DNA of 64,000 nucleotides from Roseateles_E cavernae (GTDB lineage: Bacteria > Pseudomonadota > Gammaproteobacteria > Burkholderiales > Burkholderiaceae_C). A program made the position numbers and the translations under genes. The DNA lies in assembly GCF_040187885.1 (NCBI RefSeq), contig NZ_JBDPLH010000004.1, forward strand, positions 266,118 through 330,117, in the 5' to 3' direction. Within the stretch, counting starts at the first letter, position 1, and each line of letters opens with the position of its first letter. Shown piece by piece: positions 1 through 8,382 of the stretch. The notes below the pieces were generated by a model, which was given only the letters and a program-made list of their open reading frames with translations, was not told the origin of the DNA and did no database searches.

Positions 1-184
1 TGTTCGATGGCCAATAGTCAGTGAAGTCAGGCCTTGTCGCAATGCTTGGTTGCAAAAACGAACAGTTGCTGGCCGCCAGGCTGCCGCATCGCTGCGGCGG
101 TCGATCGGCGACGTGATTCACGGATCGCACCGTCACCCCTTGGCCACGCCAGTGTCGGCCGCCAGGGTTTGCGACACTGCAGGG

Positions 185-2290
185 ATGCCCAAGCCCCCCG
201 CGCTCAGACTCTCCGCAACTCAGCCGGCGCTGAGCGTCGACGACCTCTGGCGCTTCGAGCGCATCGGGGCGCCATCGCTCGCGCCCGATGGCCGCCGCCT
301 GGTCTGCGCCGTCACACGCGGCGATATGGAGACGAACAAGTCCAGCAGCCAGCTCTGGCTGATGTCCACCGACGCGAGCGCCCCGCCGCGCGCGCTGACC
401 CATTGCGGCGAGAAGGACGGCGCGCCCGCCTGGTCGCCCAGCAGCGGTCAGATCGCCTTCCTGGCCCGCCGCGAGCAGCAGGGCAGCAAAGACCTGAGCC
501 CGCAGCTCTATCTGATCAACGCCGACGGCGGCGAGGCCCGCCGCATCAGCAACTTCGCGCCGGGCATCGAGTCCTTCAAGTGGCTGGCCGACGGCCGGCG
601 TATCGTCTTTGCCGCCTGGGTCTGGCCCGAGCTGAAAGGCGCAGCCGCCCAGGCGCGCCGCTACAAGACCGAGGTCAGCGAGCGCAAGGAGAGCGGCTAC
701 GCGACCAGCGAAGCCTATTACCGCTACTGGGACGACAACCTGCCGATGGGCCGCGTGCTGCACCTGCTGCTGCTCGATGTCGACAGCGGCCGCATCAGCG
801 ATCTGTTCGAGGGCACGGGTCTGGAACTGCCCCGCGATGCCGGCGGTAACGAGGTCTATGACGCGAGTCCCGATGGCCGCCGCATCGCCTTCGCCCACGA
901 CCCGGCCACCGTCCAGCTGCTGGGCAACCGCCAGGCCCTGGCCGAGATCGAGATCGCCAGCCGACGGATCAGGGCCCTGGCCGATGACCCGGCTTGGGAC
1001 TTCGGCGCGCCGCGCTACCGGCCCGATGGCCGGGCGCTGGCCTGCACCGCCGCCCATATCGGCCGCAGCCACAAGGCGCTGGCCCAGCTGGCCGTGGTCG
1101 ATTGCGGCGGCCGCACCAAACCGGGCTGGCGATTGCTCGGTGATGAAGCGGGCCTGGACCTGCATGTCGACGCGCCGCTGCGCTGGAGCGGGGACGGCGC
1201 GGCGCTGCTGTTCACGGCCCAGCAGCGCGGCCGCTGCCATCTGTGGCGTCAGCCGCTGGCCGGTGGCGCGCCTGGCGTCGTTGCCGAGGGGGGCTGGGTG
1301 CAGGGTTTCGATGTGGCCGGTGATTTGCTGCTCACGGCCAGCGACAGCGCCCGCCATCCGGTGCGACTGCATGCACGCCGGCTCTCGGGCAACAGCGAGC
1401 CGCCGCAGCGCCTGGATCGCTTCAACGACGAGCTGCTGGCGCGCCGCAGGCTTGGCGAGCTGCGCGAGGTCCAGATCAGCGGCGCGCTCGGCGAGCCGGT
1501 GCAGATGTGGCTGACCCTGCCGGTGGACTTCCACCCGCGCCGCAAGCACGGGCTGATGCAGGTCATCCACGGCGGCCCGTTCGCGGCCGCCGGCGATACC
1601 TTCGGCTACCGCTGGAACCCCCATGTGCTGGCCTCGCGCGGCTATGTCGTGGCCCAGGTCAACTACCACGGCTCCAGCGGCTTCGGCTTCGAGTTCCGCA
1701 ACAGCATCATGGGCCGCCAGGGCCAGCTGGAGTTGCAGGACATCGAGGCCGGCAGCGACTGGTTGCTGGCCCAGCCCTGGGCCGATGCGAAGCGGCTCTC
1801 GGCCACCGGCGGCAGCTATGGCGGCTTCATGGTCGCGTGGATGAACGGCCACATCAAGCCCGGCCGCTACCGCAGCTATGTCTGCCATGCCGGCGTGTTC
1901 GACCGCGTTGCGACCTTCAGCGCCGACTCCTACCCGGAGCGTCCGCGCGATCTCGGCGCGCTGTACTGGCAAGACCTGCCCCGCGTGCTCGCGCAGAGTC
2001 CGGCCAGCTTCGCGCAGCGCATGCAAACGCCCACGCTGGTGATACACGGTGCCCGCGACTTCCGCGTGCCCGACTGCAACGGCCTGGCCTACTACAACAC
2101 CCTGAAGGCGCGCGGTGTCGATGCCCGGCTGCTGTGGTTCCCCGATGAGAACCACTGGGTGCTGAAGCCGCAGAACTCGAGGCTGTGGTATCGGGAGTTC
2201 CTTGACTGGGTGGTGGCGCAGGACACCGCTGCCGGGAAAAAAGCCGGCGCCCGCACAAGGCGCAGCGCCGGCTCGACGGACCCGTCTTGA
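185..2290 (+). CDS. S9 family prolyl oligopeptidase-like serine peptidase
   Basis: This 701-residue protein has the layout of an acylaminoacyl-peptidase/dipeptidyl-peptidase: an N-terminal beta-propeller (about residues 20-420, with repeated DGRR-type blades) and a C-terminal alpha/beta-hydrolase domain. The likely catalytic triad is Ser544 in GGSYGGF, Asp625 in HGARDFRVPD and His657 in ENHW. I see no signal peptide, so it is probably cytoplasmic and cleaves short peptides. The reading frame is open from position 50, but the ATG at 185 starts the recognisable family sequence and the upstream codons look like non-coding DNA. The last 50 bases overlap the terminator hairpin of the convergent hydrolase gene. 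Confidence 0.9.
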   Translation: MPKPPALRLSATQPALSVDDLWRFERIGAPSLAPDGRRLVCAVTRGDMETNKSSSQLWLMSTDASAPPRALTHCGEKDGAPAWSPSSGQIAFLARREQQGSKDLSPQLYLINADGGEARRISNFAPGIESFKWLADGRRIVFAAWVWPELKGAAAQARRYKTEVSERKESGYATSEAYYRYWDDNLPMGRVLHLLLLDVDSGRISDLFEGTGLELPRDAGGNEVYDASPDGRRIAFAHDPATVQLLGNRQALAEIEIASRRIRALADDPAWDFGAPRYRPDGRALACTAAHIGRSHKALAQLAVVDCGGRTKPGWRLLGDEAGLDLHVDAPLRWSGDGAALLFTAQQRGRCHLWRQPLAGGAPGVVAEGGWVQGFDVAGDLLLTASDSARHPVRLHARRLSGNSEPPQRLDRFNDELLARRRLGELREVQISGALGEPVQMWLTLPVDFHPRRKHGLMQVIHGGPFAAAGDTFGYRWNPHVLASRGYVVAQVNYHGSSGFGFEFRNSIMGRQGQLELQDIEAGSDWLLAQPWADAKRLSATGGSYGGFMVAWMNGHIKPGRYRSYVCHAGVFDRVATFSADSYPERPRDLGALYWQDLPRVLAQSPASFAQRMQTPTLVIHGARDFRVPDCNGLAYYNTLKARGVDARLLWFPDENHWVLKPQNSRLWYREFLDWVVAQDTAAGKKAGARTRRSAGSTDPS
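2237..2273 (-). terminator. Rho-independent terminator of the haloperoxidase-like gene
   Basis: The arms AGCCGGCGC (2242-2250) and GCGCCGGCT (2265-2273) are perfect inverted repeats. On the minus strand the hairpin is followed by a run of six T. It lies just downstream of the hydrolase stop at 2295 and inside the 3' coding end of the S9 peptidase gene. Confidence 0.7.
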
Positions 2291-2294
2291 CGCG

Positions 2295-3233
2295 TCAATT
2301 CCTGATGAAGTTCAGCAGGTCCTGGTTGACGCGATCCTTGTGGGTGTCGGTCAGGCCGTGCGGCGCGCCCGGGTAGACGATCAGCTGGGCGTTCTTGACC
2401 AGCCGGGCCGAGGCGCGGCCGGACGCGTCGATCGGAACGATCTGGTCGTCGTCGCCATGGATCACCAGGGTCGGCACATCGAACTTCTTCAGATCGGCGG
2501 TGAAGTCGGTCTCGGAGAAGGCCTTGATCGAGTCATAGGTGTTCTTGTGGCCGCCTTGCATGCCCTGCGTCCACCAGGCATCGATCAGACCTTGCGAGAC
2601 CTTGGCGCCCGGGCGGTTGAAACCGTAGAAGGGGCCGGTCGGGATGTCCTTGTAGAGCTGGGCGCGGTTGGCCGTTTGCGCGGCACGGATGCCGTCGAAC
2701 ACCTCGATCGGCAGACCGCCCGGATTGGCCGCGGTCTTCAGCATCAGCGGCGGCACGGCGCTGACCAGCACCGCCTTGGCGACCTTGCCTGTGCCATGGC
2801 GGCCGATATAGCGGGCCACCTCGCCGCCGCCTGTGGAGAAGCCCACCAGCACGGCTTTCTTGCCCTTCAGATCCACTGCGTTGATGACGGCAGCCAGATC
2901 GTCGGCGTAGTGGTCCATGTCATTGCCTTCCCAGGGCTGGCTGGAGCGGCCATGGCCACGGCGGTCATGGGCGATCACGCGGTAACCCTGGTCGGCCAGA
3001 AACAGCATCTGCGCTTCCCAGCTGTCCGAGTTCAGCGGCCAGCCATGGCTGAAAACGACGGGCTGACCGTTGCGCGGGCCCCAGTCCTTGTAGTACAGCT
3101 GCACGCCTTGTGGGGTCGTGACATAGCTGCCGCCGGGCTGGGCCGCCGGCGACGGTGTGCCGGCGGCGAGCGCGGCGCCAGCGGCGAGGCTCAGCGTGGA
3201 CAGGGCGATCAGTTGCTTGGCGAAGGCTTTCAT
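2295..3233 (-). CDS. Secreted alpha/beta hydrolase, non-haem chloroperoxidase-like
   Basis: The 312-residue product begins with a Sec signal peptide (MKAFAKQL then a hydrophobic stretch ending around ALAAG) and continues as an alpha/beta hydrolase. The nucleophile is in GFSTGGG, the family variant of the haloperoxidase GHSTGGG elbow. The acid is in HGDDDQIVP and the histidine in APHGL. Such enzymes act as esterases or perhydrolases, and the haloperoxidase activity is a side reaction with peracids. It is divergent from an OhrR-type regulator. Its upstream region carries a copy of the operator found at that regulator gene (3292-3311), so organic-peroxide induction is likely. The exact substrate is unknown. 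Confidence 0.85.
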   Translation of the reverse strand: MKAFAKQLIALSTLSLAAGAALAAGTPSPAAQPGGSYVTTPQGVQLYYKDWGPRNGQPVVFSHGWPLNSDSWEAQMLFLADQGYRVIAHDRRGHGRSSQPWEGNDMDHYADDLAAVINAVDLKGKKAVLVGFSTGGGEVARYIGRHGTGKVAKAVLVSAVPPLMLKTAANPGGLPIEVFDGIRAAQTANRAQLYKDIPTGPFYGFNRPGAKVSQGLIDAWWTQGMQGGHKNTYDSIKAFSETDFTADLKKFDVPTLVIHGDDDQIVPIDASGRASARLVKNAQLIVYPGAPHGLTDTHKDRVNQDLLNFIRN

Positions 3234-3291
3234 GGCAATTCCTTGGTGTGGTGGGTGAGGGGGAACAGGGATGGGTTATTAATTGTTGGAA

Positions 3292-3311
3292 ATTAAATCG
3301 TGTGCGATGTA
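3292..3311. promoter_or_regulatory. Putative OhrR/MarR operator upstream of the hydrolase gene
   Basis: The sequence ATTAAATCGTGTGCGATGTA repeats the left arm ATTAAATCG and the core GTGCGAT of the palindrome at 3882-3903, with decay in the distal right arm. It sits 59 bases upstream of the hydrolase start, in AT-rich DNA that contrasts with its surroundings. Confidence 0.55.
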
Positions 3312-3382
3312 TTTGTTTTGAGTTCGGATCGTTCAGCTTCGTCCGTGGTGTCTGGCGTGAGGGAAAAGTAGGGTGGCCGGGC

Positions 3383-3874
3383 TCAGCCGCCGGCCTTGAG
3401 CATGCGGCCGCGCAGCGCCAGCAGCCGGTCGCGCATCTCGTTGATCTCGGCGAGCGGCGTGTCGGCGGCCGTCGCGATGCATTGCGGGATCGACTGTGCC
3501 TTGGCCTGCAGCGCCCGGCCTGGCTCGGTCAGCGTGATCAGCACCTGGCGCTCATCGGCGGCCGAACGGGCCCGGTCGATCAGGCCGGCGGCCTGCAGGC
3601 GCTTGAGCAGCGGGGTCAGCGTCGGCGACTCCAGGAACACCCGCTCGCTGATCTCGCCGACGGTCAGGCCGTCGCGTTCCCACAGCACCAGCATCACCAG
3701 GTATTGCGGATAGGTCAGATCCAGCGTCTTCAGCAACTCGCGATAGACCTTGTTGAAGCTCAGCATCGTCGAGTACAGCGCAAAGCACAGCTGCTGGTCC
3801 AGCAGCACGGCCTTGGGCTGTTGCTGCGGCGTCGACTTGATGACTGCGGTGGAAGAAGAGGTGTTGCGTGCCAT
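3383..3874 (-). CDS. ohrR: MarR family organic-peroxide sensor, OhrR-like
   Basis: This 163-residue protein has the MarR winged-helix core (YPQYLVMLVLWERDGLTVGEI, then the recognition region SPTLTPLLKRL and the wing with DERQV). Cys30 sits in the motif LDQQLCFALYS, which is the hallmark of the peroxide-reactive cysteine of OhrR. A second cysteine, Cys132, is placed as in two-cysteine (Xanthomonas-type) OhrR proteins. The start at 3874 (MARN) is chosen because the ORF upstream of it runs through the palindromic operator. The usual partner ohr is absent. The divergent hydrolase carries the same operator, so it is the probable target, along with the regulator's own gene. Confidence 0.85.
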   Translation of the reverse strand: MARNTSSSTAVIKSTPQQQPKAVLLDQQLCFALYSTMLSFNKVYRELLKTLDLTYPQYLVMLVLWERDGLTVGEISERVFLESPTLTPLLKRLQAAGLIDRARSAADERQVLITLTEPGRALQAKAQSIPQCIATAADTPLAEINEMRDRLLALRGRMLKAGG

Positions 3875-3881
3875 GGGATGA

Positions 3882-3903
3882 ATATTAAATCGCGTGCGAT
3901 TTA
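3882..3903. promoter_or_regulatory. Palindromic operator upstream of the OhrR-like gene
   Basis: The arms ATTAAATCGC and GCGATTTAAT are perfect inverted repeats around a 2-base spacer. The site lies 7 bases upstream of the regulator's ATG, where binding would block its own transcription. A related copy lies before the hydrolase gene. Confidence 0.7.
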
Positions 3904-3959
3904 ATTGCAAGCTACTTTTAGCATCGCTTGCCAGCCTTCCCCTTTTTTTCCGTTCTGGG

Positions 3960-4280
3960 TCAGCGCGCCGGCTGAAACATGATGATGGCCATGCCCAGCA
4001 GCGCGACGCCGGCGCCGGCCAGATCCCAGGCCGTCGGCCGGATCTGGTCCACCGCCCACAGCCACAAGATGGCCACGCCGATATAGACGCCGCCATAGGC
4101 CGCGTAGACTCTGCCGGAGGCCGTCTCGTGCAGGCTCAGCAGCCAGGCGAACAGCGCCAGGCTGGCCGCCGCCGGCAGCAGCAGCCCGGCCGAGCGGCCC
4201 TGCTTGAGCCACAGCCAGGGCAGATAGCAGCCAATGATTTCGGCCAGCGCGGTGGCCAGGAACAACAGCAGGGTCCTCAT
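3960..4280 (-). CDS. ynfA: YnfA/UPF0060 family small multidrug-like membrane protein
   Basis: The 106-residue product has the length and sequence pattern of the YnfA family: four hydrophobic helices, the start LLLFLATALAEIIGCYLPW, a central GRVYAAYGGVYI block and an end with GMAIIMFQPA. YnfA proteins are related to small multidrug resistance transporters and lie in the inner membrane; the physiological substrate is not settled. It is 6 bases downstream of the lipoprotein gene on the same strand and may be co-transcribed with it. Confidence 0.9.
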   Translation of the reverse strand: MRTLLLFLATALAEIIGCYLPWLWLKQGRSAGLLLPAAASLALFAWLLSLHETASGRVYAAYGGVYIGVAILWLWAVDQIRPTAWDLAGAGVALLGMAIIMFQPAR

Positions 4281-4286
4281 GCCCGC

Positions 4287-4934
4287 CTATTTGGCGAAGC
4301 AGTAGAACAGCCCGCCGCTGCCCAGCTCCGAGAGCTTGGCGGCGCTGCAGCCGCGGCTCTGGTGGGCGGACAGCCAGGAGGTGGCCCAGGACTCCTTGAT
4401 CGCGCTGGCGCGGTCGTGGTGGCCGACCAGCGCGGCGCCGTCGTCGGCCGCACTCGTCCAGTTCTTGCAGGTCAGGTCGGGGTCCAGCGGCGAGGGGGCG
4501 GTGCCGTCCGCGCGGGTGCCGGTCAGGATGTCGTGCCAGCGGCCCGGGGTGGGCAGGCCGCGCTCGGATAGCGCGGTGTCGCGGCCGATGCGGTTGCCCG
4601 CGCCATGCAACTCGTCCAGGTTGGCGGCGATCAGCTCGCCGCGCGCGTTATGCCAGGGGCCGGTACCGATGCGGTCGCGCGCATCGATGCTGGGCTGCTG
4701 CTTATTGGACTGCTGGCTCAGATAGGCCCGCCAGGTCCGCTGGTCCGCACCGACGGCAGTGGCCAGCGCCTGGCAATGCGCATCGGCCCCTTCCAAGCCG
4801 CCAAGATCCGCCCCTCGGCCCGGGCCGAGGCTGGTGACGAAGAAACTCATCGTCGCGGTCTGCGGCGCCGGCGGGTGGGCGCAGGCGCCCAGCAGCAGGG
4901 TGGCGAGGAGCGGGAGGCGGCGCAGGCCTGCCAT
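4287..4934 (-). CDS. Putative lipoprotein with lectin-like domain
   Basis: The 215-residue product has a lipoprotein signal (hydrophobic LLATLLLGAC, Cys18 as the likely acylated residue). The mature part contains blocks such as FFVTSLGPGRGADLGGLEGADAHCQ, WRAYLS and GRWHDILTGTRADG, which are typical of endostatin/C-type-lectin-fold proteins annotated as lectins in Burkholderiales. Several cysteines (in ADAHCQ, DLTCKNW, RGCSA, FYCFAK) could form disulfides. It is probably anchored in the outer membrane facing the periplasm or surface. The ligand is unknown and the family assignment is from pattern memory only. Confidence 0.65.
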   Translation of the reverse strand: MAGLRRLPLLATLLLGACAHPPAPQTATMSFFVTSLGPGRGADLGGLEGADAHCQALATAVGADQRTWRAYLSQQSNKQQPSIDARDRIGTGPWHNARGELIAANLDELHGAGNRIGRDTALSERGLPTPGRWHDILTGTRADGTAPSPLDPDLTCKNWTSAADDGAALVGHHDRASAIKESWATSWLSAHQSRGCSAAKLSELGSGGLFYCFAK

Positions 4935-4938
4935 GGCC

Positions 4939-6186
4939 TCAGCCCAGCGCCTGCGCGAAGTCCGCGATCAGGTCGGCCTCGTCCTCCAGGCCCACCGAGA
5001 GCCGCACCAGCCCGTCGGCAATGCCCATCTCGGCCCGCACGGCGGCGCCGGCCTCCCAGAAGATGGTCGGTGCGACCGGGATGATCAGTGTGCGGGTGTC
5101 GCCCAGGCCGGTGGCCTTGATCGGCAGCCTCAGGCGGTTCAGCACCTCGTTGAGCCTGGCCGTGTCGCGCAGCTCGAAGCTCAGCAGCCAGGAGCCGGCC
5201 TTGAAGAGCCGCGCGGCGCGTTCGTGATGCGGGTGCGAGGCCAGGCCCGGGTAGTGCACGGCGGCCACCTTGGGATGCGCCTGCAGCCATTGCGCCAGTG
5301 CCAGCGCGCTGGCGCTGCTCTGGCGCACGCGCAGGCTCAGGGTCTCGGCGCCGACGCTGATGCGGTGGGCGTTGTCCGAGGACAGGGTGCCGCCCATATC
5401 GCGCAGGCCCTTTTTGCGGACCTGCTGCAAGCCCCATTGCCTGGGGTCGCCCTTGCGGTAGGCTTGGAAGATATGGGGATAGGCCTGCCAGTCGAACAGG
5501 CCGGTGTCGGTGACCGCGCCGCCCAGCGCGTCGCCATGGCCGGCAATGGTCTTGGTCAGCGAGTTGATCACCAGGCTGGCGCCCACGGCGGCCGGGCGGA
5601 ACAGGGCCGGCGAGGTGATGGTGTTGTCGACCACATAGACCAGGCCGCGCTCGCGGCACAGCGCCCCTATGCCTTCGAGATCCGGAATCAGCGTGCCGGG
5701 ATTCGAGACGGTCTCGACAAAGACCAGGCGGGTCTCGGGCCGCAGCGCGGCCTCGACGGCGGCCACCGAGCCGGCATCGACCTTGCTGACCGCGACGCCC
5801 AGATCCTCCATCGTCCCGAGCAGGCTGTTGGTGTTGCCGAACACATAGCGGCTGGAGACGATGTGATCGCCGGCGCGCAGCAGTGTCATGAAGATCGCGG
5901 TGATCGCCGCCATGCCGGTGGCGAAGCTGACCGTGCCGATGCCTTGCTCCAGCCCCGTGATCTTGGCCTCCAGCGCGGCCGTGGTCGGCGTGCCCTGGCG
6001 GGCGTAGTTGAAGCCGCCCTTGAGCGTGCCCTGGAACACGGCGATCAGGTCCTCGACGCGCTCGAAGCCGTATTGCACCGAGGTGTGGATGGGTTTGTGC
6101 ACGCCGCCATGCTCGACGCCGAAGCGGCGGTCGGCGTGGATGTTGTCGGTGCTGAGCTGGGAATTGTGATGGTCGGGCGAATTCAT
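4939..6186 (-). CDS. Cystathionine gamma-synthase / O-acylhomoserine sulfhydrylase family PLP enzyme
   Basis: The 415-residue protein belongs to the Cys/Met metabolism PLP-dependent family. The PLP lysine is in SLTKTIAGHGD. Other conserved stretches are YARQGTPTTAALE, SFATGMAAI, VVDNTITSPALFRP and VRLSVGLEDEADLI. Family members make cystathionine or homocysteine from activated homoserine, or cleave cystathionine. The sequence does not let me pick the exact reaction. The start at 6186 (MNSPDHH) is preferred over 6216 because the ten upstream codons look non-conserved. No other methionine-pathway gene is next to it. Confidence 0.85.
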   Translation of the reverse strand: MNSPDHHNSQLSTDNIHADRRFGVEHGGVHKPIHTSVQYGFERVEDLIAVFQGTLKGGFNYARQGTPTTAALEAKITGLEQGIGTVSFATGMAAITAIFMTLLRAGDHIVSSRYVFGNTNSLLGTMEDLGVAVSKVDAGSVAAVEAALRPETRLVFVETVSNPGTLIPDLEGIGALCRERGLVYVVDNTITSPALFRPAAVGASLVINSLTKTIAGHGDALGGAVTDTGLFDWQAYPHIFQAYRKGDPRQWGLQQVRKKGLRDMGGTLSSDNAHRISVGAETLSLRVRQSSASALALAQWLQAHPKVAAVHYPGLASHPHHERAARLFKAGSWLLSFELRDTARLNEVLNRLRLPIKATGLGDTRTLIIPVAPTIFWEAGAAVRAEMGIADGLVRLSVGLEDEADLIADFAQALG

Positions 6187-6293
6187 CGCGGAAGGATAGC
6201 AGCGGCGGGGCGGCACCCCAGCGCATCTCGGCTGCGGCGTAGATCAGCAAATTGCTGATGGACGAGGCGGGCGAGGCTGCTCAGAATCCGCCC

Positions 6294-7259
6294 ATGCATG
6301 CGTCCCGACACCCCGTATCTGCAAGCCCCCAGGCTAATTTTCAGCCGGCCGCAGCGGCGCGGGGAGCGCGCACTTTTCATCAAGACCGCAGCGGGCCGAG
6401 GCCGGCGGCCGGTCCGCGTGTGGCCGCGCAGGCACGGCAGATGGCGCGGCTGCGGCAGCCGGCGCCCGGGAGCACCGTGCAGGCGGTGGCCCAATGTGTG
6501 CGCCAAGGGAAGAAGTTCGAGGGCGAGGACTTGCGCCGCTTGCAGGCGATTGCCGAGCGCATGGGCATCGACCCCGCCCGGCTCAATTTCTACGACGCCG
6601 AGGGCCGCGGCAATAACGCCACCGGCAACGATGTGTCGATCGAAGGCAGCCTGCTCCGGGGGAAGGACGAGGATCAGCTGAACTTCACCGTCGGACATGA
6701 GTTGTCGCACTACAAGACCTTTGACACCCGCTTTGGCGGGTCGGAGCAGCTGCCGCTGGGCAGCATGACGGCCGCGATGCTGGGTGCCAGCGGGCTCGCG
6801 ACCCTGTCGCTGGGGCCCTTGGGCGGTTTGCTGGGAGGTGTTCTGGGCGGCGCTGCGGGCTTTGCCGGCGAGATGGCGGCCGGTGGTGGCTATCTGAATG
6901 CGGCGGTGACCGGCGTCAGTGCGGCGAGCCTGCTCAGCCTGGGGCCGCTGGGGGCTTTTGTGGGCGGTCCGGTGGGCGGCTTGGTGGGCACGCTGCTGGG
7001 GGCCGGGCTGTCCTTGCCTTTGATCAGCAAGCTGTTCGAGATCAAGGCCGATCTGCATTCGGCCAAGAACGTCGGTGCCGAGGGCGGGATCAAGCGCTTC
7101 GACAACGAGATGCTGGAGCATTCCCACGATGCGCAGGCCGGCCAGACCCCGGGCAATGCGCTGCTCGACCCACTCCATCCACCGCTGAGCTTCAGAAAGC
7201 AGTATCTGGGCTGGTTCCAGAGCCTGGTGGGCAAGAAGGACGAAGCCAAGACGGATTGA
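6294..7259 (+). CDS. M48-like zinc metalloprotease with glycine-rich hydrophobic insert
   Basis: The 321-residue product carries the zinc-protease motif HELSH (135-139) and a downstream EIKAD (from Glu249), which fits the third zinc ligand of M48 enzymes. The block HPPLSFRKQYL near the C-terminus is also M48-like. Between them, residues about 150-245 are a long glycine/leucine-rich hydrophobic segment that could form membrane hairpins. The N-terminal 60 residues are Ala/Pro/Arg-rich and there is no classical signal peptide. The protein could be a membrane-bound quality-control protease or a delivered effector; the sequence does not decide. The frame is open from 6252, and the ATG at 6294 is my choice. 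It overlaps or abuts the next gene. Confidence 0.7.
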   Translation: MHASRHPVSASPQANFQPAAAARGARTFHQDRSGPRPAAGPRVAAQARQMARLRQPAPGSTVQAVAQCVRQGKKFEGEDLRRLQAIAERMGIDPARLNFYDAEGRGNNATGNDVSIEGSLLRGKDEDQLNFTVGHELSHYKTFDTRFGGSEQLPLGSMTAAMLGASGLATLSLGPLGGLLGGVLGGAAGFAGEMAAGGGYLNAAVTGVSAASLLSLGPLGAFVGGPVGGLVGTLLGAGLSLPLISKLFEIKADLHSAKNVGAEGGIKRFDNEMLEHSHDAQAGQTPGNALLDPLHPPLSFRKQYLGWFQSLVGKKDEAKTD

Positions 7260-7276
7260 TGGAGGGGGACCGGAGC

Positions 7277-7660
7277 ATGACGCCGATGATCTTGACTGCC
7301 GCCAGAACACCGGACGAATACATCGCCTGCCATCAGGCCGGCAGCTGGCAGCGCGTCTATGCCGAGGCGCTGCGAGCGGTGGTGCGCGAGAGCGCCCCTC
7401 AGCTGCAGGAGCGGCTGAAGTGGGGCCACCTCGTCTACTTCAATGCAGCAGGCGAACCGGTGCTGCTGATACGCATCGAGCCGCAGCGCCTGCTGTTCGG
7501 CTTCTGGCAGGGCCAGCGCCTGCGCCATATCGAGCCGCGGCTGCGGCCCGGCGGCAAGTACCAGATGGCGACGCTGGAGCTGCGGGAAGGGACGGCGCTG
7601 GCGCGGCAGACGGTGGCGACGCTGGCGGAGGAGGCGGCGAAGCTGGACTGGGTGGTCTGA
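7277..7660 (+). CDS. DUF1801 domain protein
   Basis: This 127-residue cytosolic protein matches the DUF1801 (YdhG-like) pattern: an N-terminal helix region ending RVYAEALRAVVRESAP, the block WGHLVYFNAAG, then LLFGFWQG and a C-terminal helix. The function of the family is not known. The ATG at 7277 is preferred because a strong GGAGG ribosome site lies at 7261-7265; in-frame TTG and ATG codons at 7256 and 7259 would overlap the preceding stop. It is probably translated from the same message as the metalloprotease. Confidence 0.75.
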   Translation: MTPMILTAARTPDEYIACHQAGSWQRVYAEALRAVVRESAPQLQERLKWGHLVYFNAAGEPVLLIRIEPQRLLFGFWQGQRLRHIEPRLRPGGKYQMATLELREGTALARQTVATLAEEAAKLDWVV

Positions 7661-7737
7661 TGGGCGGTCAGGACTCGGCCCTGCGTTTTGTAGGGCACGA
7701 TGGCTTGCGCCAGACTCAGCGCTGATCGTGGCAGGCG

Positions 7738-8160
7738 CTACCAGCGATGAGGTGCGCCACAGTTGATAGCGAGCACGAGAACGAGCAGCCACCCCGCGAT
7801 TGCCGCAAACGGCACCAATGTCAGCAGCTTGTTGGATTTCAACTTCTCGTAGAACTGAAACTCGACGACGAACAGGCGCTTGTAATCCGGGTCCTGATCG
7901 AGCAACTGCCTGAAGTGGCGCCGGTAGGCGCAAGTGCGTGCAATGGAAAAGAAGGCGGCCAGCGCGACGAGAAGTCCGGCAATCGCAACAAGGACCGGGG
8001 GAAGATCGTTCTTGGTCTGGGTCAGTGCAGCCCCGAGCGCTGCATTCACTGCGGTGAAATAGGCCACTTTGGTATTGACGACCGAGTTCTCGTTCATCCA
8101 GAGCTTCGCCACTTCCTCCAGCGTTGGTTTCTTTGTGCTGCTGTTGGTACCAGATCCCAT
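7738..8160 (-). CDS. Small two-helix membrane protein, hypothetical
   Basis: The ATG at 8160 follows a clear AGGAGG site and gives a 140-residue product. A charged N-terminal third (LEEVAKLWMNENSVVNTKVAYF) precedes a first hydrophobic helix (LPPVLVAIAGLLVALAAFF). A cytosolic loop rich in charged and aromatic residues and a second helix near the C-terminus (LLTLVPFAAIAGWLLVLVLAI) follow. The layout recalls RipA-type octameric membrane proteins, but I cannot confirm this. The reading frame stays open far upstream into the condensin operon; that extension is antisense to real genes and is not part of this one. Confidence 0.6.
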   Translation of the reverse strand: MGSGTNSSTKKPTLEEVAKLWMNENSVVNTKVAYFTAVNAALGAALTQTKNDLPPVLVAIAGLLVALAAFFSIARTCAYRRHFRQLLDQDPDYKRLFVVEFQFYEKLKSNKLLTLVPFAAIAGWLLVLVLAINCGAPHRW

Positions 8161-8382
8161 GACATTGGCCTCCTGAGTAGGTCCGGATTGCCGTGATATC
8201 TGAATCAGACTTTGACACGGACCGCTGGACTCTACAGGCAGAGCTGCGTCCGCCTGATGTCGAGCACAGCGCCGGCCTGCTCGGCACACCGCGTGCGCAG
8301 TATTTCGGCGAGCTGTCCCCGATGGGCTGATGTTCTTTGCTCCGCTGCCGGGGGACTTTTCCCGCCCTGGGATAATCCCACC
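8161..8382. other. Intergenic region before the condensin operon
   Basis: These 222 bases separate two divergent transcription units: the small membrane protein on the minus strand and mksF on the plus strand. They should hold both promoters. I could not pick a convincing -35/-10 pair or operator. No gene is visible. Confidence 0.4.
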
